Assembly (NCBI GenBank): GCA_964552655.1
Contig: CAZKHG010000011.1
Coordinates: forward strand, 21,440-85,439
DNA length: 64,000 nt
Reading direction: 5' to 3'
Source of the DNA: CAZKHG01 sp964552655
GTDB lineage: Bacteria > Bacteroidota > Bacteroidia > Bacteroidales > Tenuifilaceae
A model generated the notes under the pieces. That model had not been told where the DNA came from. It made no database searches and saw only the letters and a list, made by a program, of their open reading frames with translations. Numbering within the stretch: the first letter of the stretch is position 1; each line of letters begins with the position of its first letter. Made by a program: the position numbers and the translations under genes. Below, in pieces: positions 1 to 8,379 of the stretch.

Positions 1-2
1 TC

Positions 3-263
3 TGGCGACATGCTTTAAAGAACTCATTAAACCCCGTTGTTACAGCAGTTTCAGGTTGGTTCGCATCATTAATGGCTGGTGTAATATTTATAGAATATAT
101 TTTTGGGTGGAAAGGGCTGGGATATGTTATGGTGAATGCATTAACTGGGTTCGATGTCCCTTTGGTTATTGGATGTGTAATTGCAATTGCGCTAATATTT
201 GTTTTCGTCAACCTGTTGGTTGATATGATTTATGCCTTTTTAGATCCCAGAATCCGACTTTAA
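3..263 (+). CDS. Peptide/nickel-type ABC transporter permease, C-terminal part (partial)
   Basis: The reading frame is open from the first bases of the window, so the gene begins outside it. The visible 86 residues start with RHALKNSLNPVVTAVSGW and end with NLLVDMIYAFLDPRIRL. This is the characteristic tail of DppB/OppB-type permeases: an RHAL(R/K)N loop that contacts the ATPase, two membrane helices and a final LDPRI(R/K). The protein would be one of two inner-membrane subunits of an oligopeptide or nickel importer. The first internal ATG at 72 is not the true start. No partner permease or ATPase follows, because tpiA comes next, so any partners would lie upstream. The family call is secure and the substrate is unknown. 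Confidence 0.88.
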   Translation, partial: WRHALKNSLNPVVTAVSGWFASLMAGVIFIEYIFGWKGLGYVMVNALTGFDVPLVIGCVIAIALIFVFVNLLVDMIYAFLDPRIRL

Positions 264-352
264 GTTTAGAATTATTATAACTTATTAACAACTTCTTTGA
301 TTAATACTGATAAGTTTTGCATTAAATTTTACTTTTTGTCCTTACGCTTCCC

Positions 353-360
353 TAAATTTG
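353..360 (+). promoter_or_regulatory. Bacteroidota -7 promoter element for tpiA
   Basis: TAAATTTG matches the phylum consensus TAnnTTTG and lies 25 bases before the tpiA start. This spacing recurs at other starts in the window. It implies that tpiA is transcribed independently of the permease gene. Confidence 0.55.
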
Positions 361-384
361 AATTCAAATGAATAGATTTTAGCT

Positions 385-1146
385 ATGAGAAAAAAAATAG
401 TTGCAGGAAACTGGAAGATGAACACTACCCTTGCTGAGGGTGATGAATTGGCATCCAGGGTTATAAGCCAACTTGAAAAAGCGTCAGCTGATGTGGAGCT
501 AATTCTTATCCCACCATTTACTCATATAACCCAGGTGGTAAAAAGGGTTCATGGGTTCAAAATCAGAGTTGGCGCGCAAAACTGCTCTGAGTGGCCTAAG
601 GGAGCCTATACAGGGGATGTTTCAGCTTCGATGATTAGCTCAACAGGTGCCAGCTATGTGATAATTGGCCATTCTGAGCGTAGAGAATTTTTCAATGAGG
701 ACAATAAGATGCTCTTTAGAAAAATTAAACAGGCACTCGATAATAAGTTAATCCCAATTTATTGCTGTGGCGAAAAGTTAAGCGATAGAGAGAGCTGCAA
801 TTTCTTTGAGGTGGTTAGTAATCAGATAAATGAATCGCTTTTTGACCTCTCTGTCCAGGAAATTAAAAATATTGTAATAGCCTACGAGCCAGTATGGGCA
901 ATTGGTACAGGAAAAAATGCAACTGCTGACCAGGCTCAGGAAATGCACGCATTTATCAGGAATTTGATTAGAGATCGGTTTGGTAAAGAAGTTTCCGATG
1001 CGATCAGCATACTTTATGGTGGTAGCTGTAAACCCTCCAATGCTGCCGAGATTTTTGCCAAACCAGATGTGGATGGGGGCCTAATTGGCGGTGCATCTCT
1101 GGTTGCCGATGATTTTATTGCCATAGCAGGTTCTTTTCCCAAATAA
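385..1146 (+). CDS. tpiA: Triosephosphate isomerase
   Basis: This cytosolic enzyme interconverts dihydroxyacetone phosphate and glyceraldehyde-3-phosphate in glycolysis and gluconeogenesis. At 253 residues it has the normal family length. The active-site residues are all visible: Asn9 and Lys11 in GNWKMN, His96 in IIGHSERR, and Glu168 in the signature AYEPVWAIGTGK. The phosphate-binding YGGS and GGLIGGASL loops follow near the C-terminus. The ATG at 385 begins directly with the conserved KKIVAGNWKMN strand, so the start is certain. prmA follows after 75 bases, so the two may share a transcript. Confidence 0.98.
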   Translation: MRKKIVAGNWKMNTTLAEGDELASRVISQLEKASADVELILIPPFTHITQVVKRVHGFKIRVGAQNCSEWPKGAYTGDVSASMISSTGASYVIIGHSERREFFNEDNKMLFRKIKQALDNKLIPIYCCGEKLSDRESCNFFEVVSNQINESLFDLSVQEIKNIVIAYEPVWAIGTGKNATADQAQEMHAFIRNLIRDRFGKEVSDAISILYGGSCKPSNAAEIFAKPDVDGGLIGGASLVADDFIAIAGSFPK

Positions 1147-1221
1147 ATTGAAAATAGGATTCAGAACGATTAGAAATATTTCCCATAAACTGTTTCGTAC
1201 ATAAAAAATCGTACGTAAGAA

Positions 1222-2067
1222 ATGGATTATATTGAACTCAAAGTTGATGTAGTTCCATCCGATTCAACCATAAATGATGTTTTAGTAGCCCAGCTTGCTG
1301 AACTTGGTTTTGATAGTTTTATGGACCAGCCGAATGGGTTCAACGCTTATATCAGGGCATCAGATTTTAACCCGGAACTGTATGATATTGTCCGGAATAT
1401 TTTGATACCCGAAGGAACTAAAGTCACCTGGAATATTAACCGGATTAAGGATCAGAACTGGAATTCATTATGGGAATCCAACTTTGAGCCAGTTATTGTG
1501 GATAACCGATGTCTGGTGAGAGCATCATTTCATAAGAAAATTGTTGATACTGAGTTCGATATAGTTATTGATCCTAAAATGGCTTTTGGTACCGGCCATC
1601 ATCAAACCACATGGTTGATGATATCTGCAATGCTCAGTGAGGATTTAGCCGGTAAAGTGGTTTTAGATATGGGCTGTGGAACTGGTGTTCTGGCAATACT
1701 GGCTGAACTAAAAGGGGCAAGAAGGATAACTGCAATTGATATTGATGACTGGGCTTATAGAAATGCCCTGGAGAATATTGCAACCAACAGATGCAACAAA
1801 ATTGGCGTTGTGCTTGGGGATGTAAGTAAAATCAAAGGATTAAAATTCGATGTTATTCTTGCAAATATTAACCTCAACATCCTTTTGAATGACTTAAGTG
1901 AATATGTTGCATCGTTGAATCCAAAAGGAAAAATCTTCCTAAGCGGAATTCTAGCTACCGATTTACCCAACCTGATATGGAAGGGAGAAGCGTTGGCACT
2001 AAAGCATTTATACTCATTACAACGAGATAATTGGGCAATGATAGCTTTTTCAACACTGGAAAAATAA
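1222..2067 (+). CDS. prmA: Ribosomal protein L11 methyltransferase
   Basis: PrmA is an AdoMet-dependent enzyme that methylates lysines and the N-terminus of ribosomal protein L11. The 281-residue protein has the family's small N-terminal recognition domain (about residues 1-100). A class I methyltransferase domain follows, with the SAM-binding motif VLDMGCGTGVLAI near residues 147-159. The conserved MAFGTGHHQTT stretch before it and the ANINLNIL motif after it are both typical of PrmA. The gene after it starts 5 bases beyond its stop codon, which suggests translational coupling. Confidence 0.96.
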   Translation: MDYIELKVDVVPSDSTINDVLVAQLAELGFDSFMDQPNGFNAYIRASDFNPELYDIVRNILIPEGTKVTWNINRIKDQNWNSLWESNFEPVIVDNRCLVRASFHKKIVDTEFDIVIDPKMAFGTGHHQTTWLMISAMLSEDLAGKVVLDMGCGTGVLAILAELKGARRITAIDIDDWAYRNALENIATNRCNKIGVVLGDVSKIKGLKFDVILANINLNILLNDLSEYVASLNPKGKIFLSGILATDLPNLIWKGEALALKHLYSLQRDNWAMIAFSTLEK

Positions 2068-2072
2068 CCGCT

Positions 2073-5000
2073 ATGACCAAAAAGGAACTAATTCTGCAGT
2101 TTAGCAGGGCACTTTTTGCCAGCTTTTTAATTCTTGTACTCTGGCCAATGCTATCTATACGTATTTCAAATGCCAGAGATAATCAAAAATTCAGGTTTTC
2201 TGATGATTTGACCAAATTCCCGGCAGAACTTTCTACTTTACTTCAAAAGGAGGAAGGTGTACCCGATAAACAGTTGATAATTAAAAAATTTGAAAAATTT
2301 TGGACGATTGATAGTGTCCTCACCGATGATCAGAAAAGTAAGGTTATTGTACTTTCCAACCTTTTACTTGATAAGGTTTCACAAAACTATCAATACCAAT
2401 TGACTTATGCCAAAGTACTGATGGCTTTTTTCGCAAGTGAATATTCAAAAAAACAGTATGATGTTTGGGAAAAAGGGTTTGAAAAGTTAGTTACAGATTC
2501 CGATTCTAAAATATCCATGGTTGATGATTTATTAAAAAACACGCTGGATATTATTTCCGGTAATACAATTTTTAATTCATCGGGGTTCTCCTGGCGGGTC
2601 AACCGGCAGGCTTTTCGTTTTTTCTTAAAAAATGATAATCTGGAGGTTAAGTATGATACCGTTACACTTACCTGCACAAATAGGAAGGATAGTATATCCA
2701 TTAACAATACCAGCGGGATTTACTCTCTTAATACAAAAATGTGGACAGGTAAAAAGGGAAAGGTTTTTTGGTCCAGATCAAAATACCCTGAGGATGAAAT
2801 TTTTGCAGAGCTCAACAGGTATCGTATAAATATGGTTCAAAACACCTATGCAGCCGATTCGGCGTACTTCACAAATAAAGATTATTTTACAAAACCCTCC
2901 TTAGGAACTTTAACCGACAAGCTGATTAAAGATTACACCCCTGACAATATACCTTACCCTGAATTTCAATCGTATGACAGGTGGTTCAACATTAAGAATC
3001 TTTTCCCTGATGTTGATTATGAAGGGGGATTTGTTATGAAAGGTTCCAGGCTGATTGGAACGGGAAGTAATGAGAAATTGGCAACAATTCGCATCAAAAA
3101 GAACAAGAAAGAGTTTCTGAAGGTAGAGGGGAACATACTCATTTTTCAACGTCAGGTTCTCAACTCCGATAAAGCAAGTATAAGGTTTAAGTTCGAAAAA
3201 GACTCCATTTACCATCCCGGGTTAAATTTTAACTATAACGATAAAAATAAAACTGTAACCATCTCGGCAAATGATAAATTGTTATCACAAAGCCCATACT
3301 CAAGCACTTTTCATAAACTTTCCATAACTGCCCAGCAGCTTCGCTGGAAAATTGACGAGGATAAAATATATTTCAGTGCACCTACAGGTTCAAATTTGGG
3401 TAGGGCAACATTCGAATCGAACAACTTCTTTAACCAGGAGAATTTCGACAGAATGATGGGCCCTGATGAACAGCACCCCCTGCTTATGGTGGCAAAATAT
3501 GCCAACAAGGTTAAGAGTAAATTTTTTATTGCCGAGGATATTGCCAAATTCGTCAAGAAGCCTATTGAGCAGGTTCGTATTGAAATGATGCGGATTGCCA
3601 TGCAGGGGTATATCTTTTATAACTTTGAAACCGATGAGATTCAGTTAACCCCTAAGCTGAGTGATGCAATCAGGGCTCGTGGCCAGCTGATTGATTATGA
3701 TGTGATAAATTTCAGTTCCCAAACACCCGGGAATGTTCCGAATGCAGTTCTGGATATTAAATCAATGGATCTTATGGTAAATGGGGTAGAGAATATCTCT
3801 GTCAGCGATTCCCAAAATGTTCGTATTTACCCGGCCAATAATCAGATCGTTATGCAGAACAACCGGAATTTCTATTTTGCTGGTGTGGTTAGGGCCGGAT
3901 TGTTCACCTATTATGGCAAAAAGTTTCAGTTCGACTATGACAATTTTAAGTTGGCCCTGGATGATGTTGATTCCCTCAACCTTGACTTTAAAACGAATGA
4001 TTTCGATATGTATGGAAGAAAGGTACTGCAAAATATTACCAGTACTTTCGAGAAAATAAAGGGCGATATTCTCATTGATAAACCGGATAATAAATCTGGA
4101 ATTAAAGATAACCCCGAATACCCGATTTTTAACAGCCTGCAAAAATCATTTATCTATTACGATAATATTGCCATCCACAATGGTGTTTACAAGCGCGATA
4201 GCTTTTACTTCGAGGTTTATCCGTTCAGGTTTACAAACCTAAATAATTTCGAGCAATCTAACCTAAACTTCCGCGGGATACTTTACTCAGCCAATATAAT
4301 AGCTCCGATTGAGGAAAGCCTGAAGCTGCGACCCGATAACTCGCTGGGGTTTGTTAACACTGCTCCTCCCGAAGGCTACGCCATGTATCAGGGTAAAGGC
4401 AGAATTTTCAATAAAATTGATTTAAGCAATCAGGGGTTTAGAGCCGACGGGGAGATAAAATACATCACCTCCACCACCGCTTCTAACGACTTTTACTTGT
4501 TCCCCGATTCTATGGTAACACTTAGTTCCAGTTTTGATATCGGCAAACAGGTTGCCGGGATTGAATATCCTAAAACTGTGGGTGGAATACATAAAATAAA
4601 GTGGCAACCAAAGCAGGAGAGAATGAAAATCCGTCAAGGAATGCAACCCTTCGAAATGTATGAGGGACAGGCAAAATTATCGGGCGATCTCATACTTGGT
4701 CCTTTAGGCCTGATTGGCGATGGCACTCTTAGCATGGAAAATGCAAAAATGTTTTCATCAAAATATGAGTTTAACGCCGATGATGTTTACACTGATATTG
4801 CCAGCCTCGACCTGTTCACACCCGAAACAGATCAAATTGCTTTTACCTCCAAAAACCTAAAAGCTAAGGTGGATTTCAAGGAACAGGTTGGCCATTTTAC
4901 AAAGAACGAAGAGAGTATTTTTGCCCGCATGGATCCACTGAAATATGAAGTATTTCTGGATAAATTCGACTGGAGTATGAGTAACGATGAGCTAACCATG

Positions 5001-6713
5001 GCAACTCCTACGCGCCAAAAAGCTGTTGAAATGCAAAAGTTTCATGTCTCAAACATGGTTGACCGCGATACAATACCATCAGGTTCGTTGTACTACTCCA
5101 CCAAATTTGACGAGGATTCCTTGTACTTCTTCTCCCCTAAAGCAAAGTACAGCCTTAGAACTTCTGAACTCAACGCCGATTCCGTTAAATATTTAATTGT
5201 GGCTGATGCAAAAATTATTGCTCCCAAAAATAAGATCAATGTGAAACCACAAACCAGAATTTTGCCTCTTTCCGGAGCTTTGATCTTTGCTAATCTTAAA
5301 AATAAATTTCATAAAATATACAACTCAGATATTACAATTGCTGGCAGAAAAAAGTATTTCGGGAAAGGGTATTATGATTACATTGATGAAGCAGATTCCA
5401 CTCAAACCATTGTTTTTAATGAACTTAAAGTGGACTCAAGTCTGAATACAACTGCAATTACAACCTTAACCGAACCTGATCGTTTCATGCTTAGTCCTAA
5501 TTTTGCTTATATTGGAAAGGTTACACTAAATGCCCCTCAAAAGTTTTTAACCTTTAACGGGGGTGTTAAACCGGTGCTAAGTTGTCCCAGGTTTAAGCCC
5601 AGCTGGTTAAAATTTCAATCGGTAATCAACCCGGATAGCATATTTATCCCGGTTGATGAGGTTCCCTTTAACCTGAATCAGGTTAGGTTGATCAACGGGA
5701 GCATTATCAGGCTTGATTCATTAAGGCTGTATGGTTCGTTTTTCGATTCCAGAAAAGATTACGAGGATGTTCCAATTTCCCTCGCATCCGGCTTTCTAAC
5801 TTTTAATAAGTTAAACCGAAGGTTTATCATTGCTCCTTCCCATAAAATATTGTTCCCCGATAGCACCGGTAATTCTGTAAGTTTGCAAAAGGATTATTGC
5901 TGGATGTTTGGCGAAGGAAAGTTAAACCTTCCATATAATCTGGGCCAGGTTAAACTAGTGCCAACTGGTAGCCTTATTCATAGACTTGAGGAAAACCTGC
6001 TTACACTTGATCTGATTTTACAGATCAATTTTCACATGAATCAAAGTTCGCTTGAAGCAATGGCAGCAGATATAAACTCCAATATTATGCTTGAAGGGGT
6101 TGATCTCAAAAGAAAAATATACAGAAAAACACTTTACGAACGATTAACACCAAGGGATGCTGCCATTGCGTTAAATCAGATTAACCTTTTTGGGGCAATG
6201 AGCCAAACCCCAAAAGATTTTGAGAGTACAATCACTCTTGCCGAGGTAAAATTGAGGTGGAACCCGAAAACCCGTTCATTGATTTCAGTCGGGAAACTTG
6301 GGATTGGTACCATCGGGAATATTCAGGTTAATAAGAAGGTGAATGGCTATTTGGAGATTGTTAAACGCCGTAGCGGCGATTTTATGACACTCTATTTCCA
6401 TCTTGGCGATACCAAGTATTATGTTTTTACTTACACCAAGGGATCAATGCAGGTTTCGTCTGATAACTTAGCTTTTGTAAATCCCATTCTGGCACAGAAA
6501 GCGAGCGAACGAAGAGTGAAAGTGCCATTGGGCCAGCAGAAATACTACTACTCGGTTGGAACTAATCGCGAGTTGAATATGGCGCGTCAACGGTACAAAC
6601 AGCTTCAGGATGGAGTTGATTCATCAGATATTTTGGATGAGATGGATAAAATGGATGATAATTCCGATAAGAAAGCAGAAAAATCTGAGACAAAGGTTGG
6701 CGGTGGAAATTAA
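2073..6713 (+). CDS. Very large exported protein of unknown function (1546 aa)
   Basis: I do not recognise a named family. The frame is open from 2031, inside prmA, but the ATG at 2073 gives a credible N-terminus: MTKKELILQFSRALF followed by a hydrophobic segment (about residues 8-29), which is a signal peptide or anchor. The remaining 1500 or so residues are mostly polar, with many alternating beta-strand-like stretches, frequent Asn/Asp/Phe/Tyr and few cysteines. There is no Walker, protease or methyltransferase motif. The C-terminus is charged (DEMDKMDDNSDKKAEKSE). The size and strand-rich look would suit a periplasmic or outer-membrane-associated protein, but that is inference. It overlaps the convergent phosphoesterase gene by 4 bases. 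Confidence 0.85.
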   Translation: MTKKELILQFSRALFASFLILVLWPMLSIRISNARDNQKFRFSDDLTKFPAELSTLLQKEEGVPDKQLIIKKFEKFWTIDSVLTDDQKSKVIVLSNLLLDKVSQNYQYQLTYAKVLMAFFASEYSKKQYDVWEKGFEKLVTDSDSKISMVDDLLKNTLDIISGNTIFNSSGFSWRVNRQAFRFFLKNDNLEVKYDTVTLTCTNRKDSISINNTSGIYSLNTKMWTGKKGKVFWSRSKYPEDEIFAELNRYRINMVQNTYAADSAYFTNKDYFTKPSLGTLTDKLIKDYTPDNIPYPEFQSYDRWFNIKNLFPDVDYEGGFVMKGSRLIGTGSNEKLATIRIKKNKKEFLKVEGNILIFQRQVLNSDKASIRFKFEKDSIYHPGLNFNYNDKNKTVTISANDKLLSQSPYSSTFHKLSITAQQLRWKIDEDKIYFSAPTGSNLGRATFESNNFFNQENFDRMMGPDEQHPLLMVAKYANKVKSKFFIAEDIAKFVKKPIEQVRIEMMRIAMQGYIFYNFETDEIQLTPKLSDAIRARGQLIDYDVINFSSQTPGNVPNAVLDIKSMDLMVNGVENISVSDSQNVRIYPANNQIVMQNNRNFYFAGVVRAGLFTYYGKKFQFDYDNFKLALDDVDSLNLDFKTNDFDMYGRKVLQNITSTFEKIKGDILIDKPDNKSGIKDNPEYPIFNSLQKSFIYYDNIAIHNGVYKRDSFYFEVYPFRFTNLNNFEQSNLNFRGILYSANIIAPIEESLKLRPDNSLGFVNTAPPEGYAMYQGKGRIFNKIDLSNQGFRADGEIKYITSTTASNDFYLFPDSMVTLSSSFDIGKQVAGIEYPKTVGGIHKIKWQPKQERMKIRQGMQPFEMYEGQAKLSGDLILGPLGLIGDGTLSMENAKMFSSKYEFNADDVYTDIASLDLFTPETDQIAFTSKNLKAKVDFKEQVGHFTKNEESIFARMDPLKYEVFLDKFDWSMSNDELTMATPTRQKAVEMQKFHVSNMVDRDTIPSGSLYYSTKFDEDSLYFFSPKAKYSLRTSELNADSVKYLIVADAKIIAPKNKINVKPQTRILPLSGALIFANLKNKFHKIYNSDITIAGRKKYFGKGYYDYIDEADSTQTIVFNELKVDSSLNTTAITTLTEPDRFMLSPNFAYIGKVTLNAPQKFLTFNGGVKPVLSCPRFKPSWLKFQSVINPDSIFIPVDEVPFNLNQVRLINGSIIRLDSLRLYGSFFDSRKDYEDVPISLASGFLTFNKLNRRFIIAPSHKILFPDSTGNSVSLQKDYCWMFGEGKLNLPYNLGQVKLVPTGSLIHRLEENLLTLDLILQINFHMNQSSLEAMAADINSNIMLEGVDLKRKIYRKTLYERLTPRDAAIALNQINLFGAMSQTPKDFESTITLAEVKLRWNPKTRSLISVGKLGIGTIGNIQVNKKVNGYLEIVKRRSGDFMTLYFHLGDTKYYVFTYTKGSMQVSSDNLAFVNPILAQKASERRVKVPLGQQKYYYSVGTNRELNMARQRYKQLQDGVDSSDILDEMDKMDDNSDKKAEKSETKVGGGN

Positions 6714-7207
6714 CCATTACGCTTTATTTCAAGCACCTCCAAATTCAGAAAATGGCTACCATTAATTTCGAACCTGATGGCTGTCCTGAACTTGTGAAAA
6801 CCCGACATCCCGGCCGCTCCGGGGTTCATAAACATCAGGTTGCTCTTGTGGTCAAACATCACTTTAAGTATGTGGCTATGCCCACCAACCAAAAGATCTG
6901 GTGGGTTTGATTGCAGAATTGAACGAATGGAATTCTCGTACTTCCCCGGATGACCAACAATATGTTTAATTAAAACTTTTACGCCTTCAACCTTAAACTG
7001 TAGAATTTCCGGGTAGGTGATCCTGATTTTATGATCGTCAATATTCCCATGGACGGCTCTCAAACTCTTAAAACCTGAGATTTTATCAGCTACTTCAATA
7101 CCTCCAATATCTCCGGCATGCCACACCTCATCGCAGTTTATAAAAAACTCTTCAAGTTTTTCATCCCAATGTCCATGTGTATCAGAAACTAACCCAATTC
7201 TGGTCAT
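6710..7207 (-). CDS. YfcE/MJ0936-type metallophosphoesterase
   Basis: This 165-residue protein belongs to the short calcineurin-like phosphodiesterases (YfcE/MJ0936 family), which use two metal ions to cleave phosphodiesters. The ordered metal-binding motifs are complete: GLVSDTHGH (Asp9, His11), HAGDIGG, VHGNIDD and GGHSH near residue 112. A final MNPGAAG loop is also typical. The natural substrate is not readable from sequence. Its stop codon overlaps the end of the large gene on the other strand. Its start faces rsmE across 46 bases that hold promoter elements on both strands. Confidence 0.93.
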   Translation of the reverse strand: MTRIGLVSDTHGHWDEKLEEFFINCDEVWHAGDIGGIEVADKISGFKSLRAVHGNIDDHKIRITYPEILQFKVEGVKVLIKHIVGHPGKYENSIRSILQSNPPDLLVGGHSHILKVMFDHKSNLMFMNPGAAGMSGFHKFRTAIRFEINGSHFLNLEVLEIKRNG

Positions 7208-7222
7208 CTAATCTTGTTTTAT

Positions 7223-7230
7223 TATATTTG
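7223..7230 (+). promoter_or_regulatory. Bacteroidota -7 promoter element for rsmE
   Basis: TATATTTG fits TAnnTTTG and lies 24 bases before the rsmE ATG. Confidence 0.55.
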
Positions 7231-7244
7231 AACTGATATCAACA

Positions 7245-7252
7245 CAAAAATA
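7245..7252 (-). promoter_or_regulatory. Bacteroidota -7 promoter element for the phosphoesterase gene
   Basis: Read on the minus strand this is TATTTTTG, matching TAnnTTTG, 38 bases before the phosphoesterase start. Together with the rsmE element it makes a compact divergent promoter pair. Confidence 0.4.
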
Positions 7253-7253
7253 T

Positions 7254-7952
7254 ATGCAATTATTTTATGCTCCTAATATCAATAGCTCCACATATACTCT
7301 CAACGAGGAGGAATCAAAGCACTGCATCAGGGTTCTTCGGTTGTCCAAGGGAGATCAGATTAACCTGGTGGATGGGAGAGGTAATCTGTATAATACTTTG
7401 ATCGAAATTCCCGACACTAAAAAATGCCAGGTTAAAGTCATCGAAACCCATGCTGATTTTGAGAAAAGGTCATACTCATTACATATAGCCATTGCCCCAA
7501 CCAAAAACATCGAGCGGTTTGAATGGTTTCTGGAGAAAGCCACTGAGATTGGAATAGACGAGATAACTCCAATAATTTGTGAACATTCTGAACGGAGAGT
7601 GATCAACCATGACCGACTGGAGAAAATCATTGTATCTGCTATGAAACAATCCATTAAGGCATATCTGCCAAGATTAAACCCCTTAACCCCTTTAAACGAT
7701 TTTATCGTTAATACAAATCAGAATCAAGTTTTTATCGCCCATTGTCAAGGTAAGAATTTACCATTGCTTAAAAATATTACACCACAAAAAGGCAATTACA
7801 CTATTCTTATAGGGCCAGAAGGTGATTTTTCCCATTCGGAGATAAGTTTCGCTTACCAGAATGGTATTACTGGTATTTCTCTTGGTAGTTCCAGGTTGCG
7901 TACTGAAACGGCGGGTATTGTAGCCTGTTACTCTATTTACCTGATTTCTTAA
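7254..7952 (+). CDS. rsmE: 16S rRNA (uracil-1498-N3) methyltransferase
   Basis: RsmE methylates N3 of U1498 in 16S rRNA using AdoMet, acting on the assembled 30S subunit. The 232-residue protein has the N-terminal PUA-like strand region (about residues 1-70, with HCIRVLRLSKGD). The C-terminal SPOUT knot domain follows, with its signatures WFLEKATEIGI, ILIGPEGDFSHSEI and LGSSRLRTETAGIVACY. Length and motif order are normal. It has its own promoter and ends at a strong hairpin shared with the convergent zinc-ribbon gene. Confidence 0.96.
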   Translation: MQLFYAPNINSSTYTLNEEESKHCIRVLRLSKGDQINLVDGRGNLYNTLIEIPDTKKCQVKVIETHADFEKRSYSLHIAIAPTKNIERFEWFLEKATEIGIDEITPIICEHSERRVINHDRLEKIIVSAMKQSIKAYLPRLNPLTPLNDFIVNTNQNQVFIAHCQGKNLPLLKNITPQKGNYTILIGPEGDFSHSEISFAYQNGITGISLGSSRLRTETAGIVACYSIYLIS

Positions 7953-7955
7953 AAA

Positions 7956-7977
7956 GAAGGGTGATTGCTCACCCTTC
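7956..7977. terminator. Bidirectional hairpin terminator between rsmE and the zinc-ribbon gene
   Basis: The arms AAGGGTGA (7957-7964) and TCACCCTT (7969-7976) pair perfectly around a TTGC loop, with one further G-C pair outside. It lies between two convergent genes, 4 bases past the rsmE stop. The U-tract is weak on both strands. Confidence 0.75.
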
Positions 7978-7980
7978 CTG

Positions 7981-8199
7981 TTAACCACCGATCACAAAAT
8001 CCAGCACATTCTGTATTTGCCTTACGTCAACCTTATAAAACTCTGTAAATTTGCATTTTGAGCAAGTTGATGAGGAAAATTTACGATTCTGAATGTCGAA
8101 TATTTTTGCAAGAAAACTACCGGCAATATAGGCTTCCCCTATTTCAAAATCATGGCCACCGCATTTGGGGCATGAGTACTTTGATCTAATTGTCTTCAT
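7981..8199 (-). CDS. Small zinc-ribbon protein, last gene of the SPFH operon
   Basis: This 72-residue protein carries two CxxC knuckles, YSCPKCGGHDFEIGE near the N-terminus and TCSKCKFTEFYKVD near residue 50, which form one zinc ribbon. It resembles the predicted nucleic-acid-binding zinc-ribbon family (YpzJ-like, COG3478), whose role is not established. Its start lies 14 bases inside the upstream ribbon-helix-helix gene, so translation is probably coupled. It is the last of three packed minus-strand genes, after the SPFH and RHH genes. I am sure of the metal site and not of the function. Confidence 0.82.
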   Translation of the reverse strand: MKTIRSKYSCPKCGGHDFEIGEAYIAGSFLAKIFDIQNRKFSSSTCSKCKFTEFYKVDVRQIQNVLDFVIGG

Positions 8200-8377
8200 C
8201 CGAATTTTTTTTATCTCCTTGTTGATTCTTCTTATACCTGCCTGCTTTTTTTAGTGCCTGCTCGATGATCCATTCAAGTTGGCCATTGGTGCTCCTGAAC
8301 TCGTCGGCCGCCCATTTTTCAACAGCCTCTAACTTTTCCGGATCAACCCTCAGCACAAACGATTTTTTTAAACCCAT
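8186..8377 (-). CDS. Small Arc-like ribbon-helix-helix protein
   Basis: This 63-residue protein reads MGLKKSFVLRVDPEKLEAVEKWAADEF, then STNGQLEWIIEQALKKAG. That is the strand-helix-helix layout of Arc/MetJ-like DNA-binding proteins: the FVLRVD strand would enter the DNA groove and two helices would form the dimer. A basic and polar tail follows. The start codon is 2 bases after the SPFH stop, and the gene's end overlaps the zinc-ribbon gene by 14 bases, so the three are one transcript. It may regulate the operon or bind nucleic acid for another purpose; neither is shown here. Confidence 0.8.
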   Translation of the reverse strand: MGLKKSFVLRVDPEKLEAVEKWAADEFRSTNGQLEWIIEQALKKAGRYKKNQQGDKKNSDEDN

Positions 8378-8379
8378 GG

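Noticed and set aside
3762..4142. Minus-strand ORF of 126 residues inside the giant gene
   Set aside because: It lies wholly within the 1546-residue coding frame, has no recognisable domain and no promoter, and its composition is what an antisense reading would give.
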